This document shows, in pieces, positions 59,372-64,000 of a DNA stretch of 64,000 bases. Each line of letters starts with the position of its first letter. Positions within the stretch are counted from its first letter, which is position 1. The notes beneath the pieces were generated by a model. The model was not told where the DNA came from. It did no database searches and saw nothing but the letters and a program-made list of their open reading frames with translations. The stretch covers positions 124,001 to 188,000 of the forward strand of contig JAIXMN010000003.1 in NCBI GenBank assembly GCA_025716815.1, read 5' to 3'. Both the position numbers and the translations under genes were made by a program. This stretch comes from Dichotomocladium elegans. Lineage: Eukaryota > Mucoromycota > Mucoromycetes > Mucorales > Lichtheimiaceae.

Positions 59372-61984
59372 CTAAGAACCATTTCTTGCAGACGCAATTG
59401 CAATGGGTATATACTTGGAGCTCTTCTTCGACCGTGAGTGATGTAAAGAATAGTTAGCGTCAGGCCTCTCGGGCTCCTGTGGTCAATCAAATGAGTCAGC
59501 GTGGGTGGGATATCCGATATTTCCTAACTATTACCGTGTCTGGAATCAAGTCTTCGTCTGCAAGTTCAAAGTGTGATAAATGATCCGTTGTTTTGTTTAG
59601 TGATTCCGGAGACTGCACGACTGATGTAGACTGGTCCACAGCCGCATACTTTAATTGTGACGCAACGTCGATGGAAGGTAGGCTTGCGGTGGAACTGATT
59701 CTGTTATTGCACCCACGCTGCATTTTCGCCAAGCCCTGATGAAGTGGGCGGCGTGCGGAATACGACAGTGACCTTCTACTGGCCTTGGCACGTGTCGCAA
59801 GCAGGCTTGCCGATTCTCCTACGGTAGGCATGGAAGCGTAACGTACCAGAGGCGTTCGCTCGTCATTGAGCACTGTTCTTCTTCCCGGTGGGCTTCCTAT
59901 GAACTGGTTGCGAGCTGCAAAAGATCGGTTAATCCAATCGGACTTGCTGCGGGCGGATGCCATCGAAGGCATGGGTGCCTCTGGCATAGATCCATCCTCG
60001 CCATCCGGCTCCTCGCAGGTCGGAAAATTGTATCCGGGAAAGGATATGTCCCCGTCGCTCGTGGAAGTCGCCTCAGCATCGTCATCATCCGAGTCCTGGC
60101 CGTACCGGACCTGAAGTTTCTCGACGAGCGCGTCGCCGAAAAGACTGATAAAGTATGCCGCAACAGCTATGGAGATGACAATGTACACCAACCAGAACTC
60201 CTGTGCCAGCTAAAGAACGGTATGGATCAGAAACTGCCCGTCCCAAGCGTGAATATATATCCACCCATCCAGGCATACCACGGACTGCGGGACGATGTCA
60301 CCGAAGCCAATTGTCATTTGAGTGCAGAACGCGAAATAAAGTCCGTCCAAGTATGTCCAATTTTCTTCAAGAGCACAAAACACTCCTGCGCCGCCAAACC
60401 AACAGAGAATCAGAGTGTAAGTCATCCGCGCAATTCCAGAGCGCGTAATCACTTGGACGAGTATTTGACGATCCTTGTCGTTGATAATATTGCTGAGGGT
60501 ATATGCGCTGAATGTTGATGCCTGCGAGAGCGATCTAGGACGTGTCTGACGCCGATGCATCGTCCGAACGTATTCAGGAGTGACGTCCGCATGATTTTCT
60601 TGCTGGGTAGTCAGAGTGGTATTGGAATAGGCTTGGTCGTGCTGTTGGTGTCGGCGGAGCCATTTCTGGTGCTGTTCTCGGGAATACTCCTGGAGGCTTT
60701 CGACACGCATAAGGTTCACCTTGAGAATGTTCGACGACGAACCTGTGATCACCGCACGTATGGAAAGGAGCATGTAACCAACCACGCTGATGCCCGCAAT
60801 GGTGTAAACAATAAAGAATATCCGACCTACGGTAGACTTGGGTGCAATGTCTCCGTAACCTTGAGTAGGAAAGCCATTAGCTGCTTTCGCTCCTCCATCT
60901 GCAAGATATGTCCAGAAACCAAACCTATGGTCGTCACAGAAACCCAGCAAAGCATCAGAGACTCGCTATATGTCCAGTCTTCGAAAATCATAAAGACGGA
61001 CGCGCCCCAAATGATCGTCGAACAGACCATCACAGCTGGGAGAACCATGGCTTTCAGTGTCAATGAAAGGGTCGACGAACTTGGATAGCCGAGGAACCAG
61101 TCCACCCCGAATGCCAGAGCCCCGAACAGCGTTATGATACCAGCTGAGAGGCAGCTCCAGAATCCTCGTGAATAAACATAAGCAGGATCCTGAAACTCGC
61201 TTGATACTTGGATCCAAAAAGTGTAGACGGTTGACAAACATGCCAAGCCTTTTATGTGCATAGGTTACTTGTCCTAATCCTCTCCGTGATTTTCTTTTTT
61301 TTTTTTACCTTGCAGGGCTGCCAGCCAGATGCACCATTTTGAGGCATAGTATATAAACCACCGTGTCTTGGCTATTAGCAATAACCACGTCATGAATCCA
61401 CTGGCTAAGCCGATGGAAACCACCGTAATGTCAGCAATGCTTATGCCAGCGATTGGATTTCTATCAAATGAATGTCCTGTTCCGTCCCAATGCGTGTGAT
61501 CTACCACCCAGCCATTCACAGCTTTTTGTGCGTGCAAAGAAATACATCGTCAGTAATGGAAAGGTATCTGCGCATACCAAGTCTTCGTTCATCTCAACAC
61601 ACCTAATCCACGCACATGCAGAAATGTGCCATAGATTGCACATGTTGTAGCGATGCAAAAGGGAACCTCGGCGAGTGAGCGGGACTTGCCACGTGCTCGG
61701 CGCTCGCGGCGCATCCGCACCTTTTGTCTGTGAGTCCAAGCGGTATAGCGAGAGCGAAGATCATCGACGAAGTCTGTGAACCTCTCACAGAGCGAGGGGG
61801 CCTCATCATCCTCGTCGTCGTTCAAGATGTTGCTGTAGCCGCTATGGATGACAGGGTGCTGTGGGAAGGAAAAGTGGATGGCTGTTTGACGTTGCTGTTG
61901 TTCATTGCTCTCGATTGGTGGTGATAGCGGATCATGGGCGAGTAGATCTGTCTGGATGTCGTATGGGTAGTTTTGACTTGACAT
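59372..61984 (-). CDS. TOK-type two-pore outward-rectifier potassium channel
   Basis: Predicted plasma-membrane K+ channel of the fungal TOK1 family (two pores, eight membrane segments), 759 aa. Exons: 61984-61603, 61521-61309, 61248-60925, 60859-60279, 60209-59535, 59476-59372. Pore filter 1 is TTIGYGD (304-310), reconstituted across intron 3, which splits the glycine codon. Filter 2 is TIGFGD (489-494). Hydrophobic segments lie on both sides, with a long cytoplasmic linker between pores and a Ser/Arg-rich C-terminal tail. The last intron (59477-59534) has a weak GTAATA donor but a good CTGAC branch point and CACAG acceptor. If it is retained, the protein ends at a stop at 59496 (737 aa). 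A 127-residue cytoplasmic N-terminal region includes an acidic DDEDDE segment. Confidence 0.87.
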
Positions 61985-62591
61985 GATTGCTTCTTCTTCA
62001 ATGCAGCGTCCGTCTTTTTTTTTTTAAATGAAATTAAAGAAGGGATGTTTCACTTGATATTGACGTCAACTTCTTTTTGGCCATTCCGTTGAAATTCGCA
62101 GCATCCTGGTGTTCGTAAGGCTCGAATGGCAATTTTAGCGCAACACTCTCATGAGCACTTTTTTCTAGACCTTCGATCTGTCGGTCCCCTTTGGCTAAGG
62201 CATCCTTCTGTTTTGGTAAGAAAGTATTACTGATCATCCATTCATCCGTTCACGGGTGAAGAGGAAAGGGGATGAATCATGAGGTCTCTGGTGGTAGCCT
62301 ATGAAGCAGGTGGGTATGATTGATCTTGGTTGGATGTGGAAGGGGCTGCGGAGAGAAGACGTCCAAGCAGGGAGGAGGAGGAAATGCTCTCACTCAATTC
62401 TCTGGTAAAGTCAAAATCCAACTTCACCCGCTAAAAGCGGCAGGATTCCGTTTCTAGGTGACACAGAGAAAAAGTGAAAATCTCCCCTCCCCCCATTCTT
62501 TCAAAATAAATTTCCCCGTAAGCAATATCCTCGGATTTAATTTTCTTCTCTTTTCTCCAACAGACCTTCTCTTCCGCGTATAGGATAAGCA
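61985..62591. other. divergent intergenic region, TOK channel / Hem25
   Basis: About 0.6 kb between divergent genes. It contains a minus-strand 67-codon frame (62034-62237) that reads like protein (KLPFEPYEHQDAANF) and is preceded by an acceptor-like CCAAAACAG, but no upstream exon or family is evident. It may be a short unannotated gene, a leader ORF, or chance. Confidence 0.4.
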
Positions 62592-63981
62592 ATGTCACAG
62601 CGTGAAAAACCACATCGAATTGCCCATTTGACAGGAGGAGCTGTGTCAGGTATGACAGCCTGTGTCATGCTCCAACCTCTTGACTTGATCAAGACCCGAT
62701 TACAGCAATCGCGCCACGACAGCATGCGCGCCGGCCTCTCTCCGCATAAAAAGTAAAGCCTTGTTGTCGACCTTGAGCAGGAATTGTCCATTCAGTATTG
62801 GTTATTTCCCTCCTTCCCCCTTTTTTTTCACCTTGCACTATAGCACAGTTATTCTGACAGTGCGTGACATTCTCAAAAACAATGGTGTCAGTGGTTTGTG
62901 GAGGGGCACTTTGCCCACGATCGTACGGTGAGGGATAGCAGACATGTCGCTGCTCGCTTCTTTCTTGCTTTTTTTTCTTTTGGCTGATAAAGAGGAGGCG
63001 GTATTGTTGCGCGCGAACAATAGCAATGTCCCAGGCACGGCCATGTATTTTGCGGCGTTATCTGAAATTCGACATGTCCTTGATGTCGCCCGACCAACAA
63101 TCCAGCGTTATTCGCCTTTTAAGCCGAGCCATAAAGATAAAGACAAATGGGAGAACTTAATCTGCGGAGCAGCAGCACGGGGAACGGTTGGGTACATACT
63201 GATGCCAGTGACTGTACTCAAAGTGCGATATGAGGTATGCTGTGCGTCGCAGCATCATTGGAACAGATCACTCAATTGCCTGCAAACATAAAGAGCAATC
63301 TCTACAATTATGAGAGCATATCTGGAGCGTTTCGGCACATCTTGAAGAACGACGGTATTCGAGGTAAATACAAAAGAATCGATCCCGTGATTCTCGTGGG
63401 GTTGTTGACTCATACCGGGTGCGGGGGGACGTAGGACTTTTCGCTGGATTCGGTGCAACATTTATCCGCGACGCCCCTTTTGCGGGCATATATCTGTTTT
63501 TTTATGAACACTTCAAGGCACTAGCAAATGGTAGACCAGTGTATTTGATATTACAGAGAGAAAGGTCGGGGGTTGACTAAAAGCAACACACTCTAGGATG
63601 GAAAGCAGATCATGATGTTGCGGTCGCAAACATGGCCATCAATCTCGGTGCAGGCATCACTGCAGGAACAGCAGCAACATGCATCACACAGCCCTTTGAC
63701 ATGATAAAAACACGCATGCAGCTTGATCGGAAACTTTATCGAACAACATGGTCAACCAGTAGAAAAGTTTTTATGGTGAGTTTGTGATGTTCAATAGCGA
63801 GGAGCGAGGGATGCACCGAGAACTCACCACGCAGCAGGAAAATGGATTCCGGGGCTTCTTTGATGGTATCAGTCTGCGCCTGGCGCGCAAACCGCTCAGT
63901 TCAGCAATATCTTGGGCAGTGTACGAGGAAATTGTACGACACTTCCCAAAGGCAGAAACAGTATCACAGACACCTATTTAG
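62592..63981 (+). CDS. HEM25: mitochondrial glycine carrier Hem25 / SLC25A38
   Basis: Predicted inner-membrane carrier importing glycine for the first step of heme synthesis (5-aminolevulinate), 315 aa. Exons 62592-62752, 62844-62927, 63024-63234, 63294-63363, 63435-63530, 63597-63775, 63835-63981. The three SLC25 repeats each have the Px(D/T)xxKxR-type signature: [21 protein letters not shown] and [10 protein letters not shown]. Hem25 subfamily features are NVPGTAMYF, the [11 protein letters not shown] segment, [19 protein letters not shown] and [29 protein letters not shown]. Exon 7 was set by the acceptor at 63834, which restores MQENGFRG; the apparent ATG-initiated frame just upstream is intron sequence. 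Insertion would depend on TIM22, encoded in this window. Confidence 0.93.
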
Positions 63982-64000
63982 ACCTGCCTTATTATTCCTA

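Noticed and set aside
63784..63834. Apparent ATG-started N-terminus of the last Hem25 segment
   Set aside because: Using the acceptor at 63834 joins [12 protein letters not shown] with the preceding carrier repeat as in the family; the bases before it are intron.
1..64000. CRISPR arrays, operons, bacterial-type RBS or terminators
   Set aside because: The window is spliceosomal eukaryotic DNA; no regularly spaced direct repeats with unique spacers were seen.

Overview
The window is nuclear DNA from a filamentous fungus. I infer an early-diverging lineage, most likely Mucoromycota (Mucorales-like), but the species is not determinable from sequence alone. Grounds: compact genes broken by many 50-85 nt introns; a fungal FACT subunit of the Pob3 type without an HMG box; fungal Zn2Cys6 regulators; a TOK-type potassium channel; and retention of genes that the model yeasts lack (a Twinkle-type mitochondrial helicase, an ataxin-3-type Josephin protease, a HEI10-type RING protein). 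I reconstructed gene models by hand from splice signals and frame continuity. All multi-exon models below close into a single frame whose length is a multiple of three. There is no operon logic; genes are independent units, some sharing promoters or 3' ends.

Layout. 1-3.4 kb: no gene recognised. 3.6-4.9 kb (+): Zn2Cys6 regulator 1. 5.8-7.7 kb (-): membrane-anchored GH9 glycoside hydrolase. 8.1-9.2 kb (-): SWC5/BCNT chromatin-remodelling subunit. 10.4-11.1 kb (+): Tim22. 11.3-13.4 kb (-): mitochondrial UbiB/ADCK1 (Mcp2) kinase-like protein. 13.5-14.9 kb (-): adenosine deaminase-like (ADAL) enzyme. 15-17.8 kb: gene-free, with a short GC-rich tandem repeat. 17.9-19.2 kb (-): Zn2Cys6 regulator 2, a paralogue of regulator 1. 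19.2-26.3 kb: gene-poor, with decayed transposon-like coding fragments and inverted repeats. 26.3-27.0 kb (+): small WWE-like protein. 27-31.9 kb: gene-free. 31.9 kb to the end is a dense block: RhoGEF (+), Pob3 (+), HEI10-like RING protein (-) and Twinkle (+) divergent from one short promoter, MO25/Hym1 (-) tail-to-tail with Twinkle, GYF-domain protein (-), FCP1-homology phosphatase-like protein (-), serine dehydratase-like PLP protein (+), two small secreted proteins (+,+), ataxin-3-like protease (-), PKA regulatory subunit (-), TOK potassium channel (-), and Hem25 mitochondrial glycine carrier (+).

Functional themes: mitochondrial biogenesis and heme supply (Tim22, Mcp2, Twinkle, Hem25); chromatin and transcription (Swc5, Pob3, two Zn2Cys6 factors); polarity and signalling (RhoGEF, MO25, PKA-R, TOK channel); meiotic crossover control (HEI10-like).

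Most notable observations: (1) six of about 88 hand-placed introns need GC-AG splicing, five of them with the identical donor GCAAGT; (2) the two Zn2Cys6 paralogues share intron positions and a C-terminal GYWQ(T/S)FL motif; (3) the serine dehydratase-like protein has lost the glycine-rich substrate loop while keeping the lysine and tetraglycine loop; (4) two neighbouring small secreted proteins share gene structure and an NVLG motif; (5) a PKA regulatory subunit with no visible dimerisation/docking domain.
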